From positions 806,001 through 870,000 of the forward strand of contig NZ_JAGP01000001.1 of assembly GCF_000526715.1 (NCBI RefSeq): DNA of 64,000 nucleotides, in the 5' to 3' direction. This document shows, in pieces, positions 38,804 through 48,188 of this stretch. This DNA is from Hydrogenovibrio kuenenii DSM 12350 (lineage in GTDB: Bacteria > Pseudomonadota > Gammaproteobacteria > Thiomicrospirales > Thiomicrospiraceae). Position numbers and translations under genes: made by a program. Within the stretch, counting starts at the first letter, position 1, and the number at the start of each line of letters is the position of its first letter. Below the pieces are notes generated by a model. That model saw nothing but the letters and a program-made list of their open reading frames with translations, had not been told where the DNA came from and did no database searches.

Positions 38804-39244
38804 ATGTCGATGCGCTCAAGCCTAAGAAATGGCAACCGTAAAAAGCTGATGTCTGAAATGAACGTCGTGCCTTATATCGACGTTACTTTGATATTGTTAA
38901 TTATCTTTATGATTACGGCGCCGATTGTGCAGCAAGCCGTTACGGTTAACCTGCCACAAACGCCTAAGATTCAAAATAAGAAAAAAGCCACTTCTCAGCA
39001 GGTGCCTTTTGTTATCAGTGTCACCAAAGAAGGGTATTACAAAACATCAGATGACCCAAAGACGTTATTGAGTTTTGGTGATATTGCTGCGCAGATTGTT
39101 GCACGAGCACAATTACACCCGAATCAACAATTTACTATCCAAGGGGATCGTTTAACACCTTATCAGAATGTGATGCGATTATTTGTCACACTAAAAGCAA
39201 ACGGTGTTGAAAAAGTTTCTTTGGTTACTCAGCCTGAACAGTAG
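38804..39244 (+). CDS. tolR: Tol-Pal system protein TolR
   Basis: Partner of TolQ, of the ExbD/MotB family, with 146 residues. A single N-terminal helix (about 22-42) carries the proton-binding Asp in VVPYIDVTLILLIIFMIT. The periplasmic domain ends with QFTIQGDRLTPYQNVMRLF. It starts 10 bases after tolQ. Confidence 0.94.
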   Translation: MSMRSSLRNGNRKKLMSEMNVVPYIDVTLILLIIFMITAPIVQQAVTVNLPQTPKIQNKKKATSQQVPFVISVTKEGYYKTSDDPKTLLSFGDIAAQIVARAQLHPNQQFTIQGDRLTPYQNVMRLFVTLKANGVEKVSLVTQPEQ

Positions 39245-39261
39245 GTTATAAAAACGTAGTT

Positions 39262-40299
39262 ATGATTCCATTTATTTTAAGACACCCCGTTGCATTTTCC
39301 TTCGCTGTGCTTCTCCATATCTTTATTTTATTGGGGCTTACGTATCAGAATTTTATGTCACCGGATGACAATACCATTCAGGTTACTTTGACTTCACCGG
39401 ACGATAAAGCGACAGGTGAAAAGACAACTGTAGAAAAAATGAAGCCAATGAAAACGACTTTGTTGGATGCAAAAACAGTGCAAGCGGCATTAGATAAAGT
39501 TAAGAAAGAAGAAGCTGATAAAAAGCGTCAGCAAAAAGAGTTGGCTGCTAAAACCCAAGCGGAAAAGCGCAGAATTGCTTTGCTACAACAGCAAAAAATG
39601 GCTGAGCGTAAGAAGATAGAACAAGCTAAATTGCAAACCGAAGCGGAAAATCGTAAAGCGGAAGAAGCAGCTAAGCTTGCAGCAATTCAAAAACAAAAAG
39701 TCGAAGCTGAAAAACAGCGTGCCATAGCTGAATCACAAAAGGCTGAACAGGCTAAAAAAGAAGCTTTATTGGCTGAAAAACAGCGCCAAGAAGCTAAAAA
39801 GCAGGTTGAGCAGGCGCAAGCTGCGCGTAAAGCGGAAGAAGCTAAAAAATTGGCACTACAAGAACAGATTAAGCAGCATTCGGAAGAGAAAAAACTTCTA
39901 GAGCAAGAGGCTTTAAAAGCCAGATTGCTTAAAGAGCAAGAAGAACAGGAAACACAAATTCAGCAACAGATAGCTGCTGAAGAAGCTAAAAAACGTGAAA
40001 AAGCAAAAGCCAAACAATTACAGGATTTGACGGAAGTTTATAAAACAACCATTGCCTCAGCAGTGAGACAGAACTGGCGTACGGCAGCTAAGATTTCTGA
40101 CAAAGCAGAGTGTTTGATTACCATTACGCAAACACCTAACGGTATGGTGAGTAGTGTTAAAGTGAACCAGTGTAATCAGTATGCTAATGCCCAGTTCAAA
40201 AAGGATGCTGAAAGTGCGGTATTGCGTTCACAGCCGCTACCTCAGCCGCCAATGAAAGAATTGTTTGATCGTAACATTCAATTCAAATTTAAACCTTAA
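39262..40299 (+). CDS. tolA: Tol-Pal system protein TolA
   Basis: An inner-membrane anchored arm that reaches across the periplasm to Pal and TolB. The 345 residues have one membrane helix at about 11-29. A very long Lys/Glu/Ala/Gln helical stalk spans about 70-255. The C-terminal domain (about 256-345) includes CLITITQTPNGMVSSVKVNQC, whose two Cys could pair. The order and composition leave little doubt although the stalk sequence itself is low complexity. Confidence 0.93.
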   Translation: MIPFILRHPVAFSFAVLLHIFILLGLTYQNFMSPDDNTIQVTLTSPDDKATGEKTTVEKMKPMKTTLLDAKTVQAALDKVKKEEADKKRQQKELAAKTQAEKRRIALLQQQKMAERKKIEQAKLQTEAENRKAEEAAKLAAIQKQKVEAEKQRAIAESQKAEQAKKEALLAEKQRQEAKKQVEQAQAARKAEEAKKLALQEQIKQHSEEKKLLEQEALKARLLKEQEEQETQIQQQIAAEEAKKREKAKAKQLQDLTEVYKTTIASAVRQNWRTAAKISDKAECLITITQTPNGMVSSVKVNQCNQYANAQFKKDAESAVLRSQPLPQPPMKELFDRNIQFKFKP

Positions 40300-40320
40300 T
40301 AAGTATCTGTAAGAGAAATT

Positions 40321-41643
40321 ATGTCTATATATCGTCATATGAATCGGTTTGTATATCGCTTAGTTGTTTTAACTTTCTTGCTGAGTTGGTTTTCAGTTGC
40401 GAAAGCTGATTTAACGATTGAAATAGATCATAGTTCAACCAATGCGACGCCGATTGCGATCGTTCCGTTCGAGTGGAAAGATCCGAATGATGCTCCGCCC
40501 CAAGATCTGGCGCAGATTATTGGCGCAGACTTAGACCGTAGTGGAAAGTTCCGTCCGGTGGATGATGCGAAGTTACCTGCAAGACCCTCTAAACTGGAAG
40601 ATATTAATTTTCCAGACTGGCGTGCGTTGGGTGCAGACAATATGCTGATTGGTAGTATTCAGAAAAACGCACAAGGCAATTATGATATTGAAATGCGTTT
40701 TATCGATATTTTGCGCCAAGAGCAAGTCATTGGTAAAAAATGGACGAATATTCCCGCCCGATTGTTGCGCCAGGTTGCCCATGTAATCAGTGATATGTTG
40801 TACAAAGAGTTGACCGGTATTCGTGGCGCTTACAACACTAAGATTGCGTACGTTGTTGTGAGAAAAGTTGATGGAAAAAGACAATACAGTTTAGAAATCG
40901 CTGACTCTGATGGCTTTAACGCACAGCCGATTTTGAAATCTTCTGAACCGATTATGTCGCCAAGCTGGTCTCCTGACGGGAAGCAACTTGCCTATGTATC
41001 GTTTGAAAATGGTCGTTCGGAAATAGTGCTGCAAAGTTTAGATGGCAAAATGCGTAAAATCATAGCCAAGTTTAAAGGTATAAATGGCGCGCCAGCCTGG
41101 TCACCTGATGGTAAAAATTTAGCATTAACGCTTTCTAAAGACGGTTCTGCTGACATTTATATTATGAATATGAAAACTGGAAAGTTACGACGCATCACGC
41201 GTAACCTAGCAATTGAGACAGAGTCGACTTGGGCACCGAATGGACACTCTCTATTCTTTAACTCAGACCGTCGTGGGCAACCACAAATCTTTCAGGCGTT
41301 TTTAGACACGGGAGAGATTCGTCGTATTTCTTTTATAGGGCGTTACAATTCAAATCCTGCGGTTTCGCCTGATGGACGCTATGTTGCTATGATTAATGGC
41401 AATAACAATGGGTTTAATGTTGCCTTGTTGGACTTATATACCAATGATTTCCGCCTGATGACGAAAACCTATCTTGATGAATCGCCAAGTTTCTCGCCTA
41501 ATGGAGAAATGATTCTTTATGCGATGAATAAGAATGGTAAAGCACGTTTAGCAGTTGTTTCTATCGATAATAGTGTCACGCAAGTTCTAAGCGTGAAAGA
41601 CGGAGAAGTAAGAGCGCCTTCTTGGGGACCTTACTTAAACTAG
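40321..41643 (+). CDS. tolB: Tol-Pal system beta-propeller protein TolB
   Basis: A periplasmic protein that binds Pal and TolA. The 440 residues have a signal peptide of about 29 residues (ending SVAKA, then DLTIEIDHSS). An alpha/beta domain extends to about 160. A six-bladed propeller follows, with repeated SPSWSPDGKQLAYVS, APAWSPDGKNLALTL and NPAVSPDGRYVAMIN-type blades. The end, APSWGPYLN, is the family signature. Confidence 0.95.
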   Translation: MSIYRHMNRFVYRLVVLTFLLSWFSVAKADLTIEIDHSSTNATPIAIVPFEWKDPNDAPPQDLAQIIGADLDRSGKFRPVDDAKLPARPSKLEDINFPDWRALGADNMLIGSIQKNAQGNYDIEMRFIDILRQEQVIGKKWTNIPARLLRQVAHVISDMLYKELTGIRGAYNTKIAYVVVRKVDGKRQYSLEIADSDGFNAQPILKSSEPIMSPSWSPDGKQLAYVSFENGRSEIVLQSLDGKMRKIIAKFKGINGAPAWSPDGKNLALTLSKDGSADIYIMNMKTGKLRRITRNLAIETESTWAPNGHSLFFNSDRRGQPQIFQAFLDTGEIRRISFIGRYNSNPAVSPDGRYVAMINGNNNGFNVALLDLYTNDFRLMTKTYLDESPSFSPNGEMILYAMNKNGKARLAVVSIDNSVTQVLSVKDGEVRAPSWGPYLN

Positions 41644-41722
41644 AAGCAGAAGCCTTATTGAACTAATTAATTCATAACCTTCATCAACAAGTTATGCCGA
41701 AAATTGATAACGGGAGAAAAGA

Positions 41723-42370
41723 ATGCAGAGTGAAAAAATGCTGAAAACAGCAACAAATATCACGCAAAAGACAGCAAGCAAATCTTTAATGGTAATTGGC
41801 GTTTTATCGCTATTTTCCGTCATGTCCTTAACCGGTTGTAGCACTCTGCCGAAAAAGTCATCTGCTGATTCAGACCAAGCTACCGCATCACAAACTGAAG
41901 ACGGTGCAGCTACCTCATCGAGCTCCGAAGATAAGGGCGTAGAAGTTATCGGTGCAAATGGTGCTAATGGACAAGATATTAGTGGTTCAAATTTAAATGG
42001 TAGCCAGACAGGTCAAAATTCGGGTGAGCAAGCTCAGGTATACAAACCAGTTATCTACTTTGATTACGATCAATATGAAGTGAGTGACAAAGGGGTTGAT
42101 ATCGCCAAGTATTACGCGAAAATTTTGGTTGATAATCCTCAAGAATCCGTAAAATTAATCGGGAATACCGATGAGCGTGGTACACCGGGTTATAACCTTG
42201 CGTTGGGTGAAAAGCGTGCTAAAGCCGTTGAGCAAGTGATGATGCTTTACGGTGTGTCTCAAGCACAAATCGAAGTGGTTTCAATGGGGGAAGAGAACCC
42301 TGCGGTAGATGGTCATGATGAAGCTGCATGGGAAAAAAATCGTCGTGTTGAAATCAAAATTAACCAATAA
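41723..42370 (+). CDS. pal: Peptidoglycan-associated lipoprotein Pal
   Basis: An outer-membrane lipoprotein that binds peptidoglycan. Of its 215 residues, the lipobox MSLTGC puts the lipidated Cys at 39. This is unusually far in, so translation might begin at an internal Met such as Met23. A Ser/Gln/Gly-rich linker (about 45-105) is longer than in E. coli Pal. The OmpA-like domain has YFDYDQYEVSDKG and NTDERGTPGYNLALGEKRA, which bind diaminopimelate. Confidence 0.95.
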   Translation: MQSEKMLKTATNITQKTASKSLMVIGVLSLFSVMSLTGCSTLPKKSSADSDQATASQTEDGAATSSSSEDKGVEVIGANGANGQDISGSNLNGSQTGQNSGEQAQVYKPVIYFDYDQYEVSDKGVDIAKYYAKILVDNPQESVKLIGNTDERGTPGYNLALGEKRAKAVEQVMMLYGVSQAQIEVVSMGEENPAVDGHDEAAWEKNRRVEIKINQ

Positions 42371-42415
42371 TGCCATTAAGCAAGTAAAAACAGAACAAAG
42401 GTGATAGGAAAGGAT

Positions 42416-43333
42416 ATGGGCAAAAAGGAAAAAGTGTTTGTACTAGGTGTTGTGCTGCTTTCGCTGTTTTCTGTTCAGGCCTTTGCCAAAGAGCAGTCGC
42501 TTGAAGATCGTGTCGCGCGCCTGGAAAGAATGGTGAATAATCCTGTTTTGATTCAGTTAAGTAGACAGTTAGCTGAACAAGAGCGTGAAATTCAAGATAT
42601 GCATGACTTGATTGATCGCATGAACTATAAAATGGATCAGCTTACAAAACAGCAGAATGAACGTTATAAAGAAACTGATGACCGTTTAAGTAAGTTAGAA
42701 GCAGCAGCGCAAAAGCAGGCAGCGGATGCGCAATCTGATGCAGTGGATACTGATGATACGCCAGCTGATACAGCAACCAACCAAGCCGCGGTTGCTCCTG
42801 TAGCAGTGACTACAAAGAAAACAGCTTCGACGAAAGTTGGTACGAATGCTAAGGTTTCCGCAAAAGCTAAAGGCACTAAAACAAAGGATGCTAAAGCAGC
42901 AAAAACCGCAAGTGACGTCGTTAAGCCAATTGCTACTCATGCACCGACTAAAGCGGAAAACGCAGCTTACCAAGATGCTTTTGCTCTGATTAAGTCATCA
43001 AACTATAAAAGTGCTGCGAAAGCTTTCTCGGTTTTCCGTAATAAATATCCTAAAAGTGCTTTAGCAAGTAACGCTTCTTATTGGGCAGCAGAGTCTTATC
43101 TTGTTTTGGAGCAACCCGATAAAGCCATTAAAGCATTTCAAGATGTGAATCAAACTTACCCTGATTCAGCTAAAGCACCAGCGGCATTATTACGCTTGGG
43201 TGATACCTATGTGAATCAATCACAGGTTGCGGATGCGAAATCAACTTATCAGTTGCTAATCAAGCAGTATCCAAAGTCAAAAATGGCAGCTAAGGCCAAA
43301 AAGCGAATGGCTGCCCTAAAAAAGAAAAAATAA
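42416..43333 (+). CDS. cpoB: Cell division coordinator CpoB (YbgF)
   Basis: A periplasmic protein linking Tol-Pal to septal peptidoglycan synthesis. The start is the ATG at 42416 behind AGGAAAGG, giving 305 residues. The signal peptide ends VQAFA. A trimeric coiled coil (about 27-95) is followed by a long Ala/Thr/Lys linker that is unusually rich for the family. Three TPR-like repeats follow (YQDAFALIKSSNYKSAAKAF, SNASYWAAESYLVLEQPDKA, APAALLRLGDTYVNQSQVAD). Confidence 0.92.
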   Translation: MGKKEKVFVLGVVLLSLFSVQAFAKEQSLEDRVARLERMVNNPVLIQLSRQLAEQEREIQDMHDLIDRMNYKMDQLTKQQNERYKETDDRLSKLEAAAQKQAADAQSDAVDTDDTPADTATNQAAVAPVAVTTKKTASTKVGTNAKVSAKAKGTKTKDAKAAKTASDVVKPIATHAPTKAENAAYQDAFALIKSSNYKSAAKAFSVFRNKYPKSALASNASYWAAESYLVLEQPDKAIKAFQDVNQTYPDSAKAPAALLRLGDTYVNQSQVADAKSTYQLLIKQYPKSKMAAKAKKRMAALKKKK

Positions 43334-43345
43334 GAAACAAGTTCT

Positions 43346-44038
43346 ATGAAAACAGAAAATAAACGCGCTGTTGTTCTTTTATCTGGCGGTCTAGACTCAA
43401 CAACGGTACTGGCGATTGCGCAGTCACAAGGCTATGAGTGTCACGCTTTAAGCTTTGATTACGGGCAACGCCATCAAGTAGAGTTGCAAGCCGCACTACG
43501 CATTGCAGAAGCTGCTAATGTGGCCTCTCATCGTGTCATGCAAATGAATATGCACGCCATTGGCGGTTCTGCTTTGACCGATAATAATATTGACGTGCCG
43601 ATAGGTGGCGTGGAAGACAACACCATTCCAGTTACTTATGTACCTGCACGTAATACCATTTTCTTATCCTACGCACTTGGTTTGGCAGAAGTGATAGATG
43701 CCGATACGATTTGTATCGGTGTTAATGCTGTCGATTATTCTGGTTACCCTGATTGTCGTCCAGAGTATATTGAAGCCTTTGAAAAGATGGCTAATCTAGC
43801 AACAAAAAAAGGTATAGAAGGGCACAAGACGCATATTGAAACGCCATTGATCTCTATGACCAAAGCAGAGATTATTCAAGCAGGGGTGTCTCTAGGCGTA
43901 GATTATGGATTGACGGTCTCTTGTTATCAAGCAAACGAAGAAGGCGAAGCTTGCGGTGTTTGCGACTCATGTCGTCTGAGGAAACAAGGCTTTGCTGACG
44001 CGGGTGTTGCTGACCCAACGCATTACTTTTCTCATTGA
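43346..44038 (+). CDS. queC: 7-cyano-7-deazaguanine synthase QueC
   Basis: An ATP-dependent enzyme that turns carboxydeazaguanine to preQ0 in queuosine synthesis. Of its 230 residues, the PP-loop is [10 protein letters not shown] near 12-21. The zinc Cys residues lie in [20 protein letters not shown]. It starts 12 bases after cpoB, the usual location. No queE or queD is adjacent. Confidence 0.96.
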   Translation: MKTENKRAVVLLSGGLDSTTVLAIAQSQGYECHALSFDYGQRHQVELQAALRIAEAANVASHRVMQMNMHAIGGSALTDNNIDVPIGGVEDNTIPVTYVPARNTIFLSYALGLAEVIDADTICIGVNAVDYSGYPDCRPEYIEAFEKMANLATKKGIEGHKTHIETPLISMTKAEIIQAGVSLGVDYGLTVSCYQANEEGEACGVCDSCRLRKQGFADAGVADPTHYFSH

Positions 44039-44115
44039 TTTGATTGGCTCAAAGAGCCAAACCTTTGATTTCACATAGAATCAAAAAAAGATTCTCAAAA
44101 GATGGCTAAAATGTC

Positions 44116-44143
44116 TTGCCAATTCGTTTTCAGCTTGTATAAT
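44116..44143 (+). promoter_or_regulatory. Promoter of the tRNA-Lys pair
   Basis: TTGCCA (44116-44121), a 16-base spacer and a perfect TATAAT (44138-44143) followed by ACGCCCC lie 17 bases before the first tRNA. Confidence 0.75.
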
Positions 44144-44160
44144 ACGCCCCATTCCAGAGA

Positions 44161-44236
44161 GGGTCGTTAGCTCAGCTGGTAGAGCAGTTGGCTTTTAACC
44201 AATTGGTCGCGCGTTCGAATCGCGCACGACCCACCA
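44161..44236 (+). tRNA. tRNA-Lys (anticodon TTT), copy 1
   Basis: The acceptor is GGGTCGT/ACGACCC with an encoded CCA, and the anticodon loop CTTTTAA gives TTT. The T-arm is GCGCGTTCGAATCGCGC. Confidence 0.96.
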
Positions 44237-44283
44237 TTTTCTTCGGAACCAAACATATCTATGCTTTTGCATAATCTCCATAT

Positions 44284-44359
44284 GGGTCGTTAGCTCAGCT
44301 GGTAGAGCAGTTGGCTTTTAACCAATTGGTCGCGCGTTCGAATCGCGCACGACCCACCA
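44284..44359 (+). tRNA. tRNA-Lys (anticodon TTT), copy 2
   Basis: It is identical over all 76 bases to copy 1, 47 bases downstream. Only the spacer differs, so the pair is one transcription unit from a tandem duplication kept uniform. Confidence 0.96.
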
Positions 44360-44428
44360 TTTACTCTCTCAATACCTTAATATTTCCCAAGTTGCTTAAC
44401 AGCAAAGATTTTTCTGTGTCTGACGTTA

Positions 44429-44446
44429 AAAATCTGCCAGGCTGGG
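44429..44446 (+). repeat. Single exact 18-nt repeat between tRNA-Lys and the secretion operon
   Basis: AAAATCTGCCAGGCTGGG, preceded by GTTA as in the copy after ruvA. The remaining gap up to 44631 is AT-rich and presumably holds the promoter of the secretion operon, which I cannot place. Confidence 0.88.
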
Positions 44447-44631
44447 CTGTGTAATGGTTTTTTCTTCAAAAAGCTATTAAGTCCGAATTTTTATGTTTCA
44501 TGTGTTTAGAGTTTGCCCATTCTTTCTAAAGCATTTCTTAAGCATTTTTATTTATAAATAAGTAATTTTGATTAGCATAAAATATACTTTTGATTGTAAG
44601 ATCTTTATAGATTTTATTTATCAGGGACGAT

Positions 44632-46812
44632 TTGAAATTTTCCATGGATTCGGGTTTATATTGCACGCACACAATTTCCCGTTTTTTTGGTTTAGCGACT
44701 AATATTGATCAGCTTAGGCGTCAATATGTTAAGCCAGAAGAACAGGCTACTACTATAGACATTCTTCGTATTTTTAAATCTATTGGTTTGAAAGCAAAAG
44801 AAGTTAATGTAAAACATTCAAGTCTATCTAATATACCTCTACCTGCTATTGCACAGAAGTCGACGGGTGAATACTTTATTCTTGCCAAAAAAGTTATTTC
44901 TCATGAAGCTGAAGGCTATTTAGTTCAAGAGCCAGGCTCTAACGAAGTTGAAGTCAAAGATGAACAGTGGCTGAAAGAAAACTGGAACGGTCGCCTTGTT
45001 TTGGTAACCAAAAGGGCAGGGTTTTCTAATAGTTCGACAGCATTTGGTTTTAAATGGTTTGTTCCCGCTTTACTTAAATACAAAACTATTCTTTCCGAAG
45101 TGCTTATTGCATCAGCATTCATCCAGTTTTTTGCGCTATTAACCCCCATTTTCTTCCAGGTGGTTATGGACAAGGTCATGGCTCATAAGGGGTTTACGAC
45201 CCTTGATGTTTTAGCTATGGGCTTGGTGTTCGTCGCTATTTTTGATGTCATCCTTTCCGGCTTAAGAAGTTACATTCTGACGCATACAACCAGTAGAGTT
45301 GATGTCGAGTTAGGGGCTAAACTTTATAATCATACGCTTGCTTTACCTCTGGCCTATTTTCAGACGAGACGAGTGGGAGATAGTGTTGCCAGAATTAGAG
45401 AAGTAGACACAATTCGTGAATTCATCACCGGTTCGGCACTAACGCTCACCATTGATCTGGGGTTTACCCTCATCATTATTGCGGTCTTGTTCTTGTATAG
45501 CCCAATGCTCACGCTAATTGTTTTAGGTGCCATTCCATTTTTTATTCTTCTATCCTTCTTGATTACGCCGGTTCTGAGAAAGCGCCTCAATGAAAAATTT
45601 GCTCATGGTGCTGAAAGACAGTCCTTTTTAGTGGAAAGCATTTCTGGTGTTGAAACCATTAAATCTTTGTCTATAGAGCCGGACAGTCAACGCCGTTGGG
45701 AAGATCAATCTGCTGCTTATGTTCAGGCATCCTTTAAGGCCAATAACCTAAACAATATCGCCAACCAATCGGCAGAGTTTATCAGCAAAATCATGATGCT
45801 AGGTATTTTGTACTTTGGAGCGCATGCGGTGATTGCTGGGGACTTAACTATCGGTCAGTTCATCGCCTTTAATATGCTAGCAGGCAGAGTTAGTGGGCCT
45901 ATTCTTAAAATTGTGCATTTATGGCAAGATTTTCAACAGGCAGGTATTTCCGTTAAGCGGCTGGGTGATATTCTAAACATGCCAACCGAACCCAAATACA
46001 ATCCAAGTAGAACAACTCTACCTAATTTAAAAGGCAAGGTAGAGTTTGATCACGTGTCTTTTAAATATCGTCCAGATGGAAAAGAGATTATTAAGAACTT
46101 CTCATTATCTGTTGAACCAGGTCAAGTGATAGGTTTGGTAGGGCGCTCTGGTTCTGGCAAAAGCACTTTGACCAAACTTATCCAAAGACTCTATTCACCT
46201 GCTACAGGTCGGGTGCTTGTTGATGGTATTGACTTAAATATGGTTAATACCAGCTGGTTGAGAAGCCAAATCGGCGTTGTGCTCCAAGAAAATTTCCTTT
46301 TCAACCGTAGTATTCGAGAAAACATTGCGGTTGCCGACCCGGGTGTGCCGATTGAACGCGTCATTCATGCGGCCAAGCTTTCAGGTGCGCATGACTTTAT
46401 TTTGGAGCTTGAAGAAGGTTATGACACCTTGGTCGAAGAACAGGGAGTGAATCTATCAGGTGGTCAACGTCAACGTATCGCCATTGCTAGAGCCTTAATC
46501 AATAACCCAAGTATTTTGATATTAGATGAAGCCACTTCTGCATTGGATTATGAGTCTGAAAGCATTATTCAGAGAAACATGAAAGCCATTAGCCATAATC
46601 GGACAGTGTTTATTATCGCTCATAGGCTCTCAACCGTTAGAGATGCCAATCATATTGTTGTTATGGATAAAGGCCGGATTGTAGAACAGGGCGATCACGA
46701 AAGGTTAATTCATCAAAAAGGTTTCTATGCGGAACTTTGGGCGCATCAAAATCGTAAACCGATGGTACAGAACCGCAGTCAACAAGGTTCTGCCAAAGGG
46801 AAAACGGCATGA
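44632..46812 (+). CDS. Type I secretion ABC transporter (HlyB/LapB-like)
   Basis: The inner-membrane exporter ATPase of a type I system. It has 726 residues from a TTG start at 44632 after CAGGGA. Residues 1-125 are a C39-peptidase-like domain lacking the usual DCG catalytic context (SGLYCTHTISRFFG), so it probably only docks substrate. A six-helix membrane domain spans about 140-430. In the ATPase, GRSGSGKST is near 505, LSGGQRQRIAIARAL and LILDEATSALD follow, and IIAHRLSTV is the H-loop. It overlaps the HlyD gene by four bases. No TolC-like gene is in this window. Confidence 0.94.
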   Translation: MKFSMDSGLYCTHTISRFFGLATNIDQLRRQYVKPEEQATTIDILRIFKSIGLKAKEVNVKHSSLSNIPLPAIAQKSTGEYFILAKKVISHEAEGYLVQEPGSNEVEVKDEQWLKENWNGRLVLVTKRAGFSNSSTAFGFKWFVPALLKYKTILSEVLIASAFIQFFALLTPIFFQVVMDKVMAHKGFTTLDVLAMGLVFVAIFDVILSGLRSYILTHTTSRVDVELGAKLYNHTLALPLAYFQTRRVGDSVARIREVDTIREFITGSALTLTIDLGFTLIIIAVLFLYSPMLTLIVLGAIPFFILLSFLITPVLRKRLNEKFAHGAERQSFLVESISGVETIKSLSIEPDSQRRWEDQSAAYVQASFKANNLNNIANQSAEFISKIMMLGILYFGAHAVIAGDLTIGQFIAFNMLAGRVSGPILKIVHLWQDFQQAGISVKRLGDILNMPTEPKYNPSRTTLPNLKGKVEFDHVSFKYRPDGKEIIKNFSLSVEPGQVIGLVGRSGSGKSTLTKLIQRLYSPATGRVLVDGIDLNMVNTSWLRSQIGVVLQENFLFNRSIRENIAVADPGVPIERVIHAAKLSGAHDFILELEEGYDTLVEEQGVNLSGGQRQRIAIARALINNPSILILDEATSALDYESESIIQRNMKAISHNRTVFIIAHRLSTVRDANHIVVMDKGRIVEQGDHERLIHQKGFYAELWAHQNRKPMVQNRSQQGSAKGKTA

Positions 46813-48188
46813 AGTTTGAACAAAGTGTGAAAAATAGTTTTGGCAAACTCTATGGCAGGTGGCTAGCCAGCAGACATCATAGAGAAAGCCTAGCGTTTTT
46901 ACCCGCAGCTTTGGAAGTGCAAAAAACACCACCTTCACCTATTGGTCGTACTATTCTTTGGTTGATTATGTTGTTTTTCACTTTAGCGTTTGTTTGGGCA
47001 TGGTTTGGAAAGGTCGACATCATTGCGACGTCAACGGGTCAACTGATTCCATCCGGTAAAAGCAAAGTTATCCAGCCAGTTGAAGCAGGAAAAATAAGTG
47101 GTATTTATGTGAAAGACGGTGATCATGTTAAAAAAGGTCAAATACTGGTTTCTTTAAATAGCACCATGAGTCAGGCAGACGTCCAGAAACTGAGTGAACA
47201 ACTGCATCAGTATGAAAATGACATCAAGCGAATCAACTCTGTGTTGTCTTATATCAACAAAAAGTCAGATTTTAATAAAGTAACGATTCCAGAAGGGCTG
47301 GAGAATTCACAGATACTTTATTTGAAAAAACAGATTTCAGAATACAACGAACAGCTGGCAAATCTTAAATCTCAAGAGTTGCAATATCAGTCTGAAATAT
47401 TTGCTTCTAAAGCGACTTTTCTAAAGCTTAAAAATACTCTGCCGATTGTTGAAAAACGCCTGCAATCTACCGAAAACCTCTATCACAAGTCTTATGTATC
47501 AGAAGACCAATATCTCAAACTGAAGCAGGACTATATTTCTCAAAAACAGGATTTGGAAGTTGAAAAGTACAATATCCAGAAAAACCAAGCACTATTGGAG
47601 CAAATAAATACACAGCGTAATCTTTTGGATAGCCAAACCCAACAAAAATTACTCCAAAGCCTAATGGATGCCAAGCATCAAAAACTGGCCTTGCAACAAG
47701 AACTGGTCAAGGCAAAAGAAAGCAAGGATTACACAGATTTGCGTTCTCCCATTGATGGCGATGTTCAACAACTCGCCATTACTACTATCGGAGGCGTGGT
47801 AACACCAGCAGAAGAGCTTATGGTTATTGTGCCAAGTAACCAATCTTTAGAAGTCAGTGCCAAACTGTTAAACAAAGACATCGGGTTTGTGAATGAAAAT
47901 CAAGCAGCAGAAGTAAAGGTCAATACCTTCAATTTCACCAAGTACGGCATGATTGACGCAACGGTGGAAAATATTTCTGATGCCGCAGCACAAGACAAAG
48001 ATTTAGGTTGGGTTTACGACATGAAACTCGCCATTGATAAAAACAACATTAGAGTCAATGGCAAAACCGTCAAGTTAAGCCCGGGTATGGAAGTGGTGGC
48101 AGAGATTAAAACAGGGCAAAGACGGATTATTGAGTATTTACTAACGCCTTTATTAAGGTACAAGCAAGAAAGTATTAGGGAGAGATGA
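46809..48188 (+). CDS. Type I secretion membrane-fusion protein (HlyD family)
   Basis: The periplasmic adaptor that joins the ABC exporter to an outer-membrane TolC-type channel. Its 459 residues have a membrane helix near 48-68 (TILWLIMLFFTLAFVWAWF). The lipoyl half-motif (VIQPVEAGKISGIYVKDGDH) is followed by a long coiled coil (about 120-320, rich in Gln, Lys and Leu). SPIDGDVQQLAITTIGGVV and the C-terminal barrel (MEVVAEIKTGQRRIIEYLL) end it. The ATGA overlap with the ABC gene shows translational coupling. Confidence 0.94.
   Translation: MKFEQSVKNSFGKLYGRWLASRHHRESLAFLPAALEVQKTPPSPIGRTILWLIMLFFTLAFVWAWFGKVDIIATSTGQLIPSGKSKVIQPVEAGKISGIYVKDGDHVKKGQILVSLNSTMSQADVQKLSEQLHQYENDIKRINSVLSYINKKSDFNKVTIPEGLENSQILYLKKQISEYNEQLANLKSQELQYQSEIFASKATFLKLKNTLPIVEKRLQSTENLYHKSYVSEDQYLKLKQDYISQKQDLEVEKYNIQKNQALLEQINTQRNLLDSQTQQKLLQSLMDAKHQKLALQQELVKAKESKDYTDLRSPIDGDVQQLAITTIGGVVTPAEELMVIVPSNQSLEVSAKLLNKDIGFVNENQAAEVKVNTFNFTKYGMIDATVENISDAAAQDKDLGWVYDMKLAIDKNNIRVNGKTVKLSPGMEVVAEIKTGQRRIIEYLLTPLLRYKQESIRER

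Noticed and set aside
43346-44359. Functional link between queC and the tRNA-Lys genes
   Set aside because: Queuosine modifies GUN anticodons, not the TTT anticodon of tRNA-Lys, so the adjacency is ordinary gene order.
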